Assembly: GCA_012839295.1 (NCBI GenBank)
Contig: DUNO01000041.1
Location: forward strand, 1-64,000
Length of the DNA: 64,000 bases
Reading direction: 5' to 3'
Source: Clostridiales bacterium
GTDB lineage: Bacteria > Bacillota > Clostridia > Lachnospirales > Lachnospiraceae
Of this stretch, positions 35,759 to 44,515 are shown one piece after another. Every line of letters starts with the position of its first letter. Position 1 is the stretch's first letter. The position numbers and the translations under genes were made by a program. Under the pieces are notes generated by a model. The model was given only the letters and a program-made list of their open reading frames with translations. It did not search any database and was not told the origin of the DNA.

Positions 35759-36664
35759 ATGAGAAATAATAAATTTAATCTAATTCATTTTTTAAATAGG
35801 GAAAGCATAGCAGGCCTGGTATTTTCACTGCCGTTTATTATAGGCTTCTTTATGTTTTTGCTTGTACCGATGGGGATTTCGCTCTACTACTCCTTTTGTG
35901 ATTATAATATTCTCTCACCGCCGGTTTTTGCCGGACTTAAGAATTATATCAAGATGTTCCAGGACGAAACCTTTTATAAAACCATAGGAGTGACCTTATA
36001 CTTCGCACTTGTTTCGGTTCCGCTGCGGTTGGTATTTGCCCTAATCGTTGCTTTAATACTTTTCAAAACAACAAAAGCAACGGGATTATACCGGGCCGCC
36101 TATTATCTTCCATCCATTATTGGCGGTTCCGTAGCGGTATCCATCCTCTGGAAAAGGATGTTTGCTATAGATGGTGTCATTAATAAGTTGTTGGGTGCCA
36201 TGGGTCTGCCATCAGAGTTTTCATGGCTGGGAGATACACGTACGGCAATTTGGACATTAATCATTCTAGCCGTATGGCAGTTCGGATCCTCCATGCTGAT
36301 TTTCCTATCATCCTTAAAACAGATTCCATCAACTCTTTATGAAGCATCAACCGTGGATGGGGCAGGTAAAGTAAAGCAGTTTTTTCATATTACGCTGCCG
36401 CTGTTAACCCCGACTATTTTTTTTAACCTGGTTATGCAGATGATTAATGGATTTTTAGCCTTTACCCAATGCTATATTATTACCCAGGGGAAACCGATGA
36501 ATTCAACCTTATTTTATACGGTATACATGTACCAGCAGTCTTTTGAATATTCCAATACAGGCTACGGCGCTGCCCTTGCCTGGGTCATGCTGGGGATTGT
36601 CGGTCTGATGACACTGTTGATCTTTGGAACAAAGAAATTCTGGGTATATGAAGGGGGAGTATAG
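35759..36664 (+). CDS. Carbohydrate ABC transporter, permease 1
   Basis: 301 residues with six predicted membrane helices. The EAA loop appears as LYEASTVDGAGKVKQFFHITLPLL (residues about 190-215). It matches the UgpA/LacF/YtcP-type sugar permeases. An AAGGAAG lies about ten bases before the ATG. It ends one base before the next permease's GTG start. Confidence 0.93.
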   Translation: MRNNKFNLIHFLNRESIAGLVFSLPFIIGFFMFLLVPMGISLYYSFCDYNILSPPVFAGLKNYIKMFQDETFYKTIGVTLYFALVSVPLRLVFALIVALILFKTTKATGLYRAAYYLPSIIGGSVAVSILWKRMFAIDGVINKLLGAMGLPSEFSWLGDTRTAIWTLIILAVWQFGSSMLIFLSSLKQIPSTLYEASTVDGAGKVKQFFHITLPLLTPTIFFNLVMQMINGFLAFTQCYIITQGKPMNSTLFYTVYMYQQSFEYSNTGYGAALAWVMLGIVGLMTLLIFGTKKFWVYEGGV

Positions 36665-36665
36665 C

Positions 36666-37511
36666 GTGAAAGGAAGAAAAATGGCAGGCCGTATTATTTA
36701 CCATGTGATTGTCTGCGGAATCGGGCTTATTATGATTTATCCGTTACTTTGGATGGTTATGAGTTCCCTAAAGGATACAAAGACAATTTTTACGACGGCA
36801 AATCAACTGATACCGGAGCAAATCACCTTTCAAAATTATATCAATGGATGGAGGGGCTTTGGTAAGGTGACCTTTGGAACCTTTTTTATGAATTCTTTAT
36901 TTATTTCCATTATTGCAACCATTGGGACAGTCATTTCTTCAGCTCTTGTAGCATACGGAATGGCAAGGTTCAAGTTTAAGGGCCGCAAATTCTTGTTTGT
37001 GTCCATGCTGGCTACTATGATGCTGCCGGCACAGGTATTGATGATACCGCAGTATTTATGGTATCAGAAGCTTGGCTGGGTAGGATCTTATTTACCGCTG
37101 ATTGTACCATATTATTTTGCGGTTCAGGGATTTTTTGTCTATTTGATAATGAATTTCATCAATGGGCTTCCCGTCGAGCTGGACGAAGCTGCCAAGATTG
37201 ACGGATGCTCTTATTATAGGATTTTCACTAAAATAATCATGCCGCTAATTGCACCGGCCATGATTACAGGCGGTATTTTCTCTTTTATGTGGAGATGGGA
37301 TGACTTTCTTTCCGCCTTACTCTATGTTAACGAATCAATGAGGTATCCGGTCAGCCTTGCTTTGAAGCTGTTTAGTGATCCGGGATCCTCTTCCGATTAT
37401 GGGGCAATGTTTGCCATGGCATCACTTTCTGTGCTGCCTGCTGTGTTGATTTTTATATTCTTACAGAAATATCTTGTAGAAGGGATTTCTACCTCAGGAT
37501 TGAAAGGATGA
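36666..37511 (+). CDS. Carbohydrate ABC transporter, permease 2
   Basis: 281 residues, six predicted helices, EAA loop LDEAAKIDGCSYYRIFTKIIMPL (about residues 180-205), ending in VEGISTSGLKG, the family's usual C-terminus. The start is GTG 36666 with GGGGGAG upstream inside the previous gene's end; the frame is open earlier (36624) within that gene. Forms the membrane channel with permease 1. Confidence 0.93.
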   Translation: MKGRKMAGRIIYHVIVCGIGLIMIYPLLWMVMSSLKDTKTIFTTANQLIPEQITFQNYINGWRGFGKVTFGTFFMNSLFISIIATIGTVISSALVAYGMARFKFKGRKFLFVSMLATMMLPAQVLMIPQYLWYQKLGWVGSYLPLIVPYYFAVQGFFVYLIMNFINGLPVELDEAAKIDGCSYYRIFTKIIMPLIAPAMITGGIFSFMWRWDDFLSALLYVNESMRYPVSLALKLFSDPGSSSDYGAMFAMASLSVLPAVLIFIFLQKYLVEGISTSGLKG

Positions 37512-37525
37512 AATAGGAGATTGGT

Positions 37526-38347
37526 ATGCTGGTAGCAGCGAGAACACATGATTATGGGAAACAACCGGTGGATAGGCTTGCGGGCTTATTGAAATCCGAG
37601 GGGATTGAGGCGGCTCAGCTTGTACTGCCAAAAGCATTTTTAGAAATAAATTCTTATGGTGAAGTTACACCGGAATTAATAGAGAGAATCCGCTGGAATT
37701 TTGAAAAGGAAGGAATCAGGATCCATATTTTGGGCTGTTATATGGATTTGGGAAATCCGGAGGAAGAGGTACGCAGTGCAGCGGTTGAAACCTTCAAAAA
37801 ATGCCTGGAATGGAATAAGATCCTGGGGGCATCTATTGTGGGGACGGAGACGGCACATCTGCGGTTAGGTTTTGCAGAGAAGAAAATCTGGTATCCCTAT
37901 ATGATGGATAGTATTGCCCGGCTTGTGGAAGAAGCAGAGCGTCTCAATGTTGATATGGCTATTGAGCCGGTATACTGCCATCCCCTGGGGGATCTGGAAA
38001 CGGCAGCAGAGGTTTTTGAAAAAATAAACAGCGTTCATTTGAAAATGATCTTTGACCCTGCAAATATACTGGAATTTCCGGGAATCGACCAGGAGGCATA
38101 CTGGAAAGAATGGCTGAAGCTGCTCGGAGATAAGATAGAGGCTATCCATATGAAGGATTTCGTAGAAGGCCCAAAGAAAGAATACTGCCCGGTTTGTCTT
38201 GGGGAAGGCGTAATCCGTTATCGGGAGATTATACAATGGATGAATAGAAATAAACCGGATATTGTGGTTGTAAGGGAAGAGTTAAATCCAAAAACTGCAC
38301 AAAGGGACATTAAATATATGAAAGAGCTGTGGAAAAGATATCCTTGA
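37526..38347 (+). CDS. Sugar phosphate isomerase/epimerase-family protein
   Basis: 273 residues, xylose-isomerase-like TIM barrel. Metal and active-site features: VGTETAHLR, MAIEPVYCHPLGD with the Glu, MIFDPANILEF with the Asp, AIHMKDF with the His, and VVVREELN with the last Glu. It should isomerise or epimerise a keto-sugar or a sugar acid. The ATG follows AGGAGATTGGT, 14 bases after permease 2. The ADH gene follows, so the pair may process the imported sugar. Confidence 0.85.
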   Translation: MLVAARTHDYGKQPVDRLAGLLKSEGIEAAQLVLPKAFLEINSYGEVTPELIERIRWNFEKEGIRIHILGCYMDLGNPEEEVRSAAVETFKKCLEWNKILGASIVGTETAHLRLGFAEKKIWYPYMMDSIARLVEEAERLNVDMAIEPVYCHPLGDLETAAEVFEKINSVHLKMIFDPANILEFPGIDQEAYWKEWLKLLGDKIEAIHMKDFVEGPKKEYCPVCLGEGVIRYREIIQWMNRNKPDIVVVREELNPKTAQRDIKYMKELWKRYP

Positions 38348-38402
38348 TGCGAAAACAGAGTAAAGGAGATTTAATGCCAAAAAGCGAAAAAGGAGAATTG
38401 TT

Positions 38403-39464
38403 ATGTCAGAGATGATGAAGGCGCTTGTTTCTTATGCACCGTATGATTATAGGTATGAGGATTATCCGAAGCCGGAGGCTGGACCGGGGGAGATTGTCCT
38501 AAAGGTAAAGGGCTGTGGTATTTGTGCGGGCGATGTGAAGGCGTATCATGGAGGTATCCGCATTTGGGGCACATCAGAGGAAAGCAGATACATAGAGGCT
38601 CCCTGTATTGGAGGACATGAGTTTTATGGGGAAGTTGTGGAATTGGGGGAAGGTGCGGGGGACTATAGCATAGGAGATTTGCTGGTATCGGAGCAGATTG
38701 TTCCCTGCAATGAGTGTGAATTCTGCAAAAGGGGCATTTACTGGATGTGTACACGTTCGGCCGTGTTTGGGTTTAAGCAGTATGCTAATGGTGGTTTTTC
38801 GCAGTACGTTAAGCTGGGGAAAAATTGTATCAACCATAAGGTGCCGGGAGAATTTACCGCGGAGCAGGCCGTTTTAATTGAGCCTATTGCCTGTGGCATG
38901 CATGCGGTGGAAAAGGCGATGATACAGCATAGTGATGTTGTGGTAATCGCAGGACTTGGAGCAATCGGCACTTCCATGGTTAATATTGCAGCCCTCCACC
39001 TTCCAAAGTTGATTATTGGTATCGACATACTTGAAAGTCGCTTGGAAATGGGAAAGAAATACGGTGCAGATGCGGTGCTGAACGGGACAAAATGCAATGT
39101 TGCAGAAGAAATACGCAAGCTGACCGGAGGCCTTGGCTGTGACGTTTATATTGAGGCATCGGGAAGCCCCCGCAGCGTCACACAAGGGATGGATTCCCTG
39201 AAAAACTGCGGCAGATACGTCCAGATGGGAGTTTTTGCGGAAGAAGTAACGGCAGACTGGAATATCATTGGAGATGGAAAGGAATTAAATATTATAGGAT
39301 CACACTTATCGGGCCTGACCTATGAATCTGTGATCCATGGGATCAAAAACGGAGCAATCAAAACGGAGGGATTGATTTCCCATAAGTTCCCGCTGGAGGA
39401 CTGGGCAGCAGGGTTCAAAGAGGCTGAATCCCGGAATTCAATGAAAATTATGCTTGTACCATAA
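38403..39464 (+). CDS. Zinc-dependent polyol/threitol-type dehydrogenase
   Basis: 353 residues, medium-chain dehydrogenase. Catalytic zinc ligands are in GCGICAGDV (Cys), GGHEFYG (His-Glu) and LIEPIACGMHAV (Glu); a structural zinc site is CNECEFCKRGIYWMC. The NAD loop is GLGAIG with an acidic GIDILES. The CGICAGDVKAYHGG opening and ADWNIIGDGKELNIIGSHL segment resemble erythritol/threitol dehydrogenases. Substrate is inferred only. A 13-codon ORF with its own AAGGAG (38374-38415) overlaps the start out of frame and could couple translation. Confidence 0.88.
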   Translation: MSEMMKALVSYAPYDYRYEDYPKPEAGPGEIVLKVKGCGICAGDVKAYHGGIRIWGTSEESRYIEAPCIGGHEFYGEVVELGEGAGDYSIGDLLVSEQIVPCNECEFCKRGIYWMCTRSAVFGFKQYANGGFSQYVKLGKNCINHKVPGEFTAEQAVLIEPIACGMHAVEKAMIQHSDVVVIAGLGAIGTSMVNIAALHLPKLIIGIDILESRLEMGKKYGADAVLNGTKCNVAEEIRKLTGGLGCDVYIEASGSPRSVTQGMDSLKNCGRYVQMGVFAEEVTADWNIIGDGKELNIIGSHLSGLTYESVIHGIKNGAIKTEGLISHKFPLEDWAAGFKEAESRNSMKIMLVP

Positions 39465-39483
39465 TAGAAAACGAAAGTGCTGG

Positions 39484-39558
39484 AATCCCAGGCTTACCAT
39501 ATTCTTGTTCCCAACCCATGACAAGCGGGACATAGAATCAGGTAAGCCTGGGATTTTA
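39484..39558 (+). terminator. Terminator of the carbohydrate operon
   Basis: A perfect 15-bp stem (39484-39498 with 39541-39555) with a 42-base loop that has its own small stem, followed by TTATT. Confidence 0.8.
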
Positions 39559-39603
39559 TTGAAGCTGTCACACGTGGAAACTAAGGTTATATGAAATAAA
39601 GGA

Positions 39604-39632
39604 TTGACAGCCAGCCAGGAATCAGCTATCAT
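39604..39632 (+). promoter_or_regulatory. Promoter for the TPP riboswitch-thiT transcript
   Basis: TTGACA (39604-39609), 17 bases, TATCAT (39627-39632). Confidence 0.7.
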
Positions 39633-39691
39633 AGGCATGCAAAGAAAATTATATATGACAGGTGAACAGCTTGCTGATTCATCTCATACTA

Positions 39692-39794
39692 TGCTAGGGG
39701 AGCCGAGGCTGAGAGGTGTGGAACTTTCACACTGACCCTTACTACTTGATCCGGGTAATACCGGCGGAAGGAAGCAATCAAGTGGCCCCTCCTA
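39692..39794 (+). promoter_or_regulatory. TPP riboswitch (THI element)
   Basis: The conserved parts are plain: GGGGAGCC then GGCTGAGAGGTG, GACCCTTACTACTTGATC, CGGGTAATACCGGCGGAAGGAAG, closing with GGCCCCT. The thiT ribosome site AAGGAGG (39804-39810) can be sequestered by CCTCCT (39788-39793), which overlaps the 3' strand of P1. Thiamine pyrophosphate should control thiT, most likely at translation; the precise switch logic needs folding. Confidence 0.96.
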
Positions 39795-39818
39795 TGCAAT
39801 GAAAAGGAGGATTTTTTT

Positions 39819-40502
39819 ATGTTTCAAAAAGTATTTGATTTTTTAGTGGCAACTGTGGACGAGGGTGGTGACATCAGCTATTACCCTACGGCGGCGGGCA
39901 ATATTGCCTTAGTTGTTGTAATTATTCTGCTCTTTGTTGCCATGCTGGCGATCACTGGCACAAGGAATAAGAAGCTGAATGCAAAGCAGCTGGCGTTTTC
40001 TGCGGTAGCTATAACGCTTGCTGTAGTGACATCCTTGTATACCATCGTTCAATTACCTTTTGGTGGATCGATTACCTTGTTCCGGATGTTCTTTATCTGC
40101 CTGATCGGATACCTCTATGGTCCCAAGGTAGGCTTCCTTACCGGCGTGGCATATGGATTTCTGGATTTAATGCTGGAACCCTATGTAGTGCATCCGGTGC
40201 AATTGCTTCTTGATTATCCGATCGCCTTTGGATGCCTGGGTCTGTCCGGCCTATTTGCCAAGTCAAAGCTTGGTTTGGTGAAAGGCTATGCCTTTGGTGT
40301 ATTTGGAAGATATCTGTGCCATGTGCTTTCCGGATTGATTTTCTTCTCCGTATATGCAGGTTCACAGAATCCGGTTGTTTATTCAGTAGCTTATAACGCA
40401 ACCTACATCCTCCCGGAAGCCGTCCTCACTGTTGTCATCCTTTTAATTCCGGCAGTTCAGAAAGGATTAAATGAAGTAAAGAGAATGACTGTGGAGAGCT
40501 AA
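39819..40502 (+). CDS. thiT: Energy-coupled thiamine transporter ThiT (ECF S component)
   Basis: 227 residues, six or so membrane helices. It has the S-component features SITLFRMFFICLIGYLYGPK, GVAYGFLDLMLEPYVVHPVQ and LLDYPIAFGCLGLSG that line the thiamine pocket in ThiT. It imports thiamine together with the shared ECF module (EcfA/A'/T), which is not in this window. The ATG is eight bases after AAGGAGG, directly beneath the TPP riboswitch, which confirms the substrate. Confidence 0.95.
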   Translation: MFQKVFDFLVATVDEGGDISYYPTAAGNIALVVVIILLFVAMLAITGTRNKKLNAKQLAFSAVAITLAVVTSLYTIVQLPFGGSITLFRMFFICLIGYLYGPKVGFLTGVAYGFLDLMLEPYVVHPVQLLLDYPIAFGCLGLSGLFAKSKLGLVKGYAFGVFGRYLCHVLSGLIFFSVYAGSQNPVVYSVAYNATYILPEAVLTVVILLIPAVQKGLNEVKRMTVES

Positions 40503-40524
40503 GCATAAGATATGTAATAAACAC

Positions 40525-41445
40525 TTGAAGCAGGATTCTACCTTGAAATCAAAATTATGCTTTGGCATGGCCATTTTCATATGCATCATGAGTGCAGTCA
40601 TTATTACTCACAGAGTTGAACACAAAGCCTCCCAGCCCTCCGGTGCACAGCCGGTGGAAGCGTCCTGGAAGAAATATAAAAATATAGAAGAGCTTGTGCT
40701 TGCGGAGAATGAGCAGGCCAGAAAAGCGGGAGACAGCAGCCAGACGGCGGCAGATAAAATGCCGGATTATACAAAAATGTTCCCGGACCTATATACGGAA
40801 TATGTAATGCCAAAGGCAGTCGATAAAGAGAAGAAGATTGCCTATCTGACCTTTGATGACGGTCCCAGCGACAATACTTACCGGGTCTTGGATATCCTGC
40901 AGGAATATGATGCGACGGCAACCTTTTTCCTGATCGGAAGCGAGATTGACAGGAAGCATGAAGGATGCCTGATCCGGATGGCAAATGAGGGGCATACGAT
41001 CGGCATACATACCTATTCCCATGTATGTAATGAGATTTACTGTTCCATTGAACGGTACCTGGATGATTTTAATCTGGTGTATGACAGGATCTATGATGTT
41101 ACAGGCAAGAGGGTGAATATTTACCGCTTTCCCTGGGGAAGCAATAACCGCTACAGCAAGAACATCAAGGATGCCCTGATTGAAGAGATGGAGCGCAGGG
41201 GCTTTACCTGCTATGACTGGACAGTAGATTCCAAGGACTCTAATGGAAAGCCCTCCGCATACACAATCCTGCGCAATATCAAAAAGGATATCAAGCGCCA
41301 GAACCAGCCCATCATCCTACTGCACGACTCCGGCGCCAATGGTTTAATGGTAAGGCTGCTCCCCGACATCATAAAAATGCTCCGCCAGATGGGATATGAA
41401 TTTGATACCCTGGATCACCGGGAGCCATATCAATTCCCCTGGTAA
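40525..41445 (+). CDS. Polysaccharide deacetylase (NodB domain), membrane-anchored
   Basis: 306 residues. An N-terminal hydrophobic anchor (about residues 12-28) is followed by a linker and the NodB domain: YLTFDDGPSDNT (metal Asp pair), TFFLIGSEID, GHTIGIHTYSHV (metal His pair), YRFPWGSNNR and PIILLHDSG (catalytic His). It probably de-N-acetylates peptidoglycan or another beta-1,4-GlcNAc polymer. The start is uncertain: TTG 40525 has little ribosome site; TTG 40543, after GCAGGA, is six codons shorter. It is not obviously tied to thiT, although it follows by 22 bases. Confidence 0.88.
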   Translation: MKQDSTLKSKLCFGMAIFICIMSAVIITHRVEHKASQPSGAQPVEASWKKYKNIEELVLAENEQARKAGDSSQTAADKMPDYTKMFPDLYTEYVMPKAVDKEKKIAYLTFDDGPSDNTYRVLDILQEYDATATFFLIGSEIDRKHEGCLIRMANEGHTIGIHTYSHVCNEIYCSIERYLDDFNLVYDRIYDVTGKRVNIYRFPWGSNNRYSKNIKDALIEEMERRGFTCYDWTVDSKDSNGKPSAYTILRNIKKDIKRQNQPIILLHDSGANGLMVRLLPDIIKMLRQMGYEFDTLDHREPYQFPW

Positions 41446-41536
41446 GATATACCGGCCGTTTTGTATGACAGAAGCGTACCTTTATGTACGATTATGCATA
41501 CAGAACGGCTGGCGTGTCTTTCCAGGGGAATTATCA

Positions 41537-42826
41537 TTAACCCTCCGCGATCCTGGATACGGCGACATAAATCGCAGAAATCTTATACCAGGTAGCCAGA
41601 TCCACAATTCCATTGGCCGGCAGGTCAAAGGTCTGCTGGAAGGCCCTCACTGCATCAGCAGTCTGTTGGTTATATTGTCCATTCACGGCAACCTTCGGTA
41701 TGGCAGTATAGGTATCAGAGATACGGTTTAACTGTTCCTGTATCATCCGTACATTTTGGCCGGAAGAACCGGTGGTTAAATTCGTACCGGGCCAGGAGAC
41801 GGGAACGCCGGATACCTCCGTTGCAGAATTAATAAAGATGGAGCTGCCATAAAAATGGCGCAGGATCTCAATGGGCGTACGCCCCTGGTCCCCGAGGGTC
41901 TTGGAGCCCCATTGAGTCATCCAGTTGGGGCACTGGACCTTATTTCCATCACAATATTGGGTTAGGATGGGCTGCTTTACATTGGGCCGTGACAGGTAAT
42001 TAGTAAAAATCTGATCCACGATGAGGCCTATATTGTCATAGATGTTCCGCCCGGGGATCCATTTATGGTCGAAGGCCGTAGAGGAGGTAATCGTAAAATT
42101 AAAGCCCTGGTTGCGGTACCATTCCGTAAATACCCGGTTCAGGGTAAAGGACAGGATGGCCAGCACATTGGCAGTAATGGTTGATTCCGGCCAGGTTGCA
42201 TAGATTTCACTGGAAGCGACATTTTTAATATAATCCCGGAAACGGATATAATGGTTTATTGCTGACGTATCCGTCGGGGGACCATCGTGGACAATGACAA
42301 ATTCGGGGATGACCACTTGGTTAAGTACTATTTCACCGGATTCCGAGGTATCCTTGACCTCAGCCTCCGCAATCTTGGGAGGATAATCCCCATATAAGGT
42401 ATGGGGAGGGATTACGAAGAGGGAGCCTTGTACATCCGGCTTTTCAGCTTCTAAGGTGGCTTCCTGGATAGCAGTGGTATCCGGGAAGATCTCAACATTT
42501 TGGACGGTGACAGGCAGGTAATTGTCCGCATTTACCTGGATCATATATTCAGAATACGGCTGCTGGGCAGTCGGCTCCTGGCTGTAATCCGGTGGAGGGG
42601 CGGCAAGCTCTACCTCTTCTGTAATACCCGCTTCATTTGTTGTCAGCTGCTCCATGACAGCCTCCGGTACTGAGGGGGAGCTGACGGTGACGGTTGCATT
42701 GGCCACCGGTGCCAGCCCTGCGGTAGTAAGCCGTACCTTTAGCCTGCCTAAGGACTGGGTTTCCATTTGGGCAGGATAAAGCCGTATGGGGCTGTTTAGC
42801 GGGAAATGTTTATATGGAATGCTCAT
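41537..42826 (-). CDS. sleC: Spore cortex-lytic enzyme, SleC-like (copy 2)
   Basis: 429 residues. An N-terminal pre/pro region (about 1-165), then a SpoIID-type lytic transglycosylase core (DYIKNVASSEIYATWPE with the catalytic Glu, TQYCDGNKVQCPNWMTQWGS, GRTPIEILRHFYG), then a PG_binding_1 domain (SGQNVRMIQEQLNRI ... AVRAFQQTFDLPANG). This matches SleC of Clostridium perfringens and C. difficile, the zymogen processed at germination by Csp proteases; the mature start would lie near IVLNQVVIPEFV. No signal peptide, as for SleC. Second gene of a tandem pair, 26 bases after its paralogue. Confidence 0.87.
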   Translation of the reverse strand: MSIPYKHFPLNSPIRLYPAQMETQSLGRLKVRLTTAGLAPVANATVTVSSPSVPEAVMEQLTTNEAGITEEVELAAPPPDYSQEPTAQQPYSEYMIQVNADNYLPVTVQNVEIFPDTTAIQEATLEAEKPDVQGSLFVIPPHTLYGDYPPKIAEAEVKDTSESGEIVLNQVVIPEFVIVHDGPPTDTSAINHYIRFRDYIKNVASSEIYATWPESTITANVLAILSFTLNRVFTEWYRNQGFNFTITSSTAFDHKWIPGRNIYDNIGLIVDQIFTNYLSRPNVKQPILTQYCDGNKVQCPNWMTQWGSKTLGDQGRTPIEILRHFYGSSIFINSATEVSGVPVSWPGTNLTTGSSGQNVRMIQEQLNRISDTYTAIPKVAVNGQYNQQTADAVRAFQQTFDLPANGIVDLATWYKISAIYVAVSRIAEG

Positions 42827-42852
42827 AGTGTATTACCTCATTTCCTTATATT

Positions 42853-44160
42853 CTACAATTCTGCGATACGTGTAACTGCAACATAAAGCTGGGATATCTT
42901 ATACCAGGTGGCCAAATCCACGATTCCTGTTACGGGCAGGTCAAATATCTGCTGGAAAGCCCTGACGGCGGCAGCAGTCTCCAGGCCATAGATGCCGTCC
43001 ACGGCAATAGTAGGGATGACGCTATATACCTGTGCAATGCGGTTTAATTGTGTCTGGATCGTCCGTACATTATCTCCTGTGGCTCCGATGTTTAAATTAT
43101 AGCCAGGCCAGGATCTTGGGACGCCGGACACCTGGACCGCCGTATTAATATACATCTCCCGGCCATAAAAATGGCGGAGAATCTGGATAGCGCTATAGCC
43201 CTGGGTTCCCAGATCCTTAGAGCCCCATTGGGTCATCCAGTTGGGGCACTGTACCCTGTTGCCGTCACAATACTGGGTCAGGATGGGCTGCTGCACATTG
43301 GGAAATGATAAGTAATTTACAAAAATAGAGTCAACGACTAATCCAATATTAGTGAAAATATTGCGTCCCCGTATCCATTTGTGGTCATAAGCTGTTGAAG
43401 AGGTAATGGTAAAATCATAGCCCTGGTTACGGTACCACTCCGTATAGACCCGGTTCAGGGTAAAGGAGAGTATGGCGTAAACATTTGCATAAATAGTCTG
43501 TTCCGGCCAGGTCGCATAAATTTCGCTGGAGGCCACATTTTTAATGTAGTCACGGAAAAGCACCCAGTAATTCGAGGCGGAGGAATCCGATGGGGGTCCG
43601 TCGTGGACGATTACATATTCAGGAATGACAACGCGGGATAGTACAATTTCCCCGGTTTCCGAGGGCGGTTTAATCTCATCTTCCGGAATTTTTGGCGGAT
43701 AGTCACCGTATAAGGTATGCGGGCCGATGACAAAAAGCTCCCCTTGCTCCCTTCCGGAGCTCTCCGGCTGGGGCAGGAGGGATATATTCTGCTCGGCGGG
43801 GGCGTCGGGAAGGATCTGGACTCCGGAAACTACTGCCCCGTCATAGCCATCAGCTGCTATGGTGAGATTGTATTCCGAGTAAGGCTGCTGCATGGAGGGG
43901 GCCTGGCTATAGTCGAAGGGGGGAGCAGGAAGCTCAATTTCCGGTGTTAAGCCGGATTCATCTGTCCTGAGCTGCTCATAGGTAACGCTTGGATCGCTGG
44001 GAAGGGCTATGGATATGGTTGCATTCTCAATCGGGACTTCACCGGGAGCCGTGCAGCGGACCTGCAGCCGTCCAAGAGACTGGGTTTCCATTTGCGCCGG
44101 ATATATTTTGGCCCGATTTTCAACTTCAGAATTATTTCCAATTGAATTAAGATGATCCAT
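42853..44160 (-). CDS. sleC: Spore cortex-lytic enzyme, SleC-like (copy 1)
   Basis: 435 residues with the same layout as the downstream copy: pro-region, SpoIID-type core (DYIKNVASSEIYATWPEQ, TQYCDGNRVQCPNWMTQWGS, YSAIQILRHFYG) and PG-binding domain (GDNVRTIQTQLNRI, AVRAFQQIFDLPVTG). The two copies differ most in the N-terminal pro-region and agree closely in the catalytic core, so they arose by tandem duplication. ATG 44160 has AGGTTATTCC upstream. Both are probably made in the mother cell or forespore late in sporulation; no Csp protease gene is in the window. Confidence 0.87.
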   Translation of the reverse strand: MDHLNSIGNNSEVENRAKIYPAQMETQSLGRLQVRCTAPGEVPIENATISIALPSDPSVTYEQLRTDESGLTPEIELPAPPFDYSQAPSMQQPYSEYNLTIAADGYDGAVVSGVQILPDAPAEQNISLLPQPESSGREQGELFVIGPHTLYGDYPPKIPEDEIKPPSETGEIVLSRVVIPEYVIVHDGPPSDSSASNYWVLFRDYIKNVASSEIYATWPEQTIYANVYAILSFTLNRVYTEWYRNQGYDFTITSSTAYDHKWIRGRNIFTNIGLVVDSIFVNYLSFPNVQQPILTQYCDGNRVQCPNWMTQWGSKDLGTQGYSAIQILRHFYGREMYINTAVQVSGVPRSWPGYNLNIGATGDNVRTIQTQLNRIAQVYSVIPTIAVDGIYGLETAAAVRAFQQIFDLPVTGIVDLATWYKISQLYVAVTRIAEL

Positions 44161-44270
44161 GGAATAACCTCATTAAAATATTCTATTATTAGCTTATGTA
44201 ATCCTTTCCTGGGATGTGAACGAAATAATTCTTTATTTATAACAAAACATAAATAATTTTGCAAAACCTC

Positions 44271-44299
44271 TTGTATTTTGGAAAACCATGTGTTACAAT
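44271..44299 (+). promoter_or_regulatory. Promoter upstream of carA
   Basis: TTGTAT (44271-44276), 17 bases, TACAAT (44294-44299). The ~215-base leader to carA has a T9 run near 44421-44430 after a weak CCAG/CTGG hairpin; I see no clear PyrR-binding loop or riboswitch in it. Confidence 0.5.
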
Positions 44300-44515
44300 C
44301 ATAAAAATGCATAAGAAAAATGAATTTTTATGCAGTATATATTAATAAATAATCGTGTTGAAAGAGAAGAATTGGATGGCGTACAGTGACGTATATCCCC
44401 AGTATAGGCTGGCAGTATTCTTTTTTTTTGCAAAAATATGGGGTGTGGCTGATGGATTTTCAGGTATGCCCTGGTCACAAGCCGTGAACAATGTAGCGGC
44501 AGAATGGAGGATTTG

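Noticed and set aside
44300-44515. A PyrR-type attenuator or riboswitch upstream of carA
   Set aside because: Only a weak four-base hairpin and a T-run were visible, with no PyrR anti-antiterminator loop.
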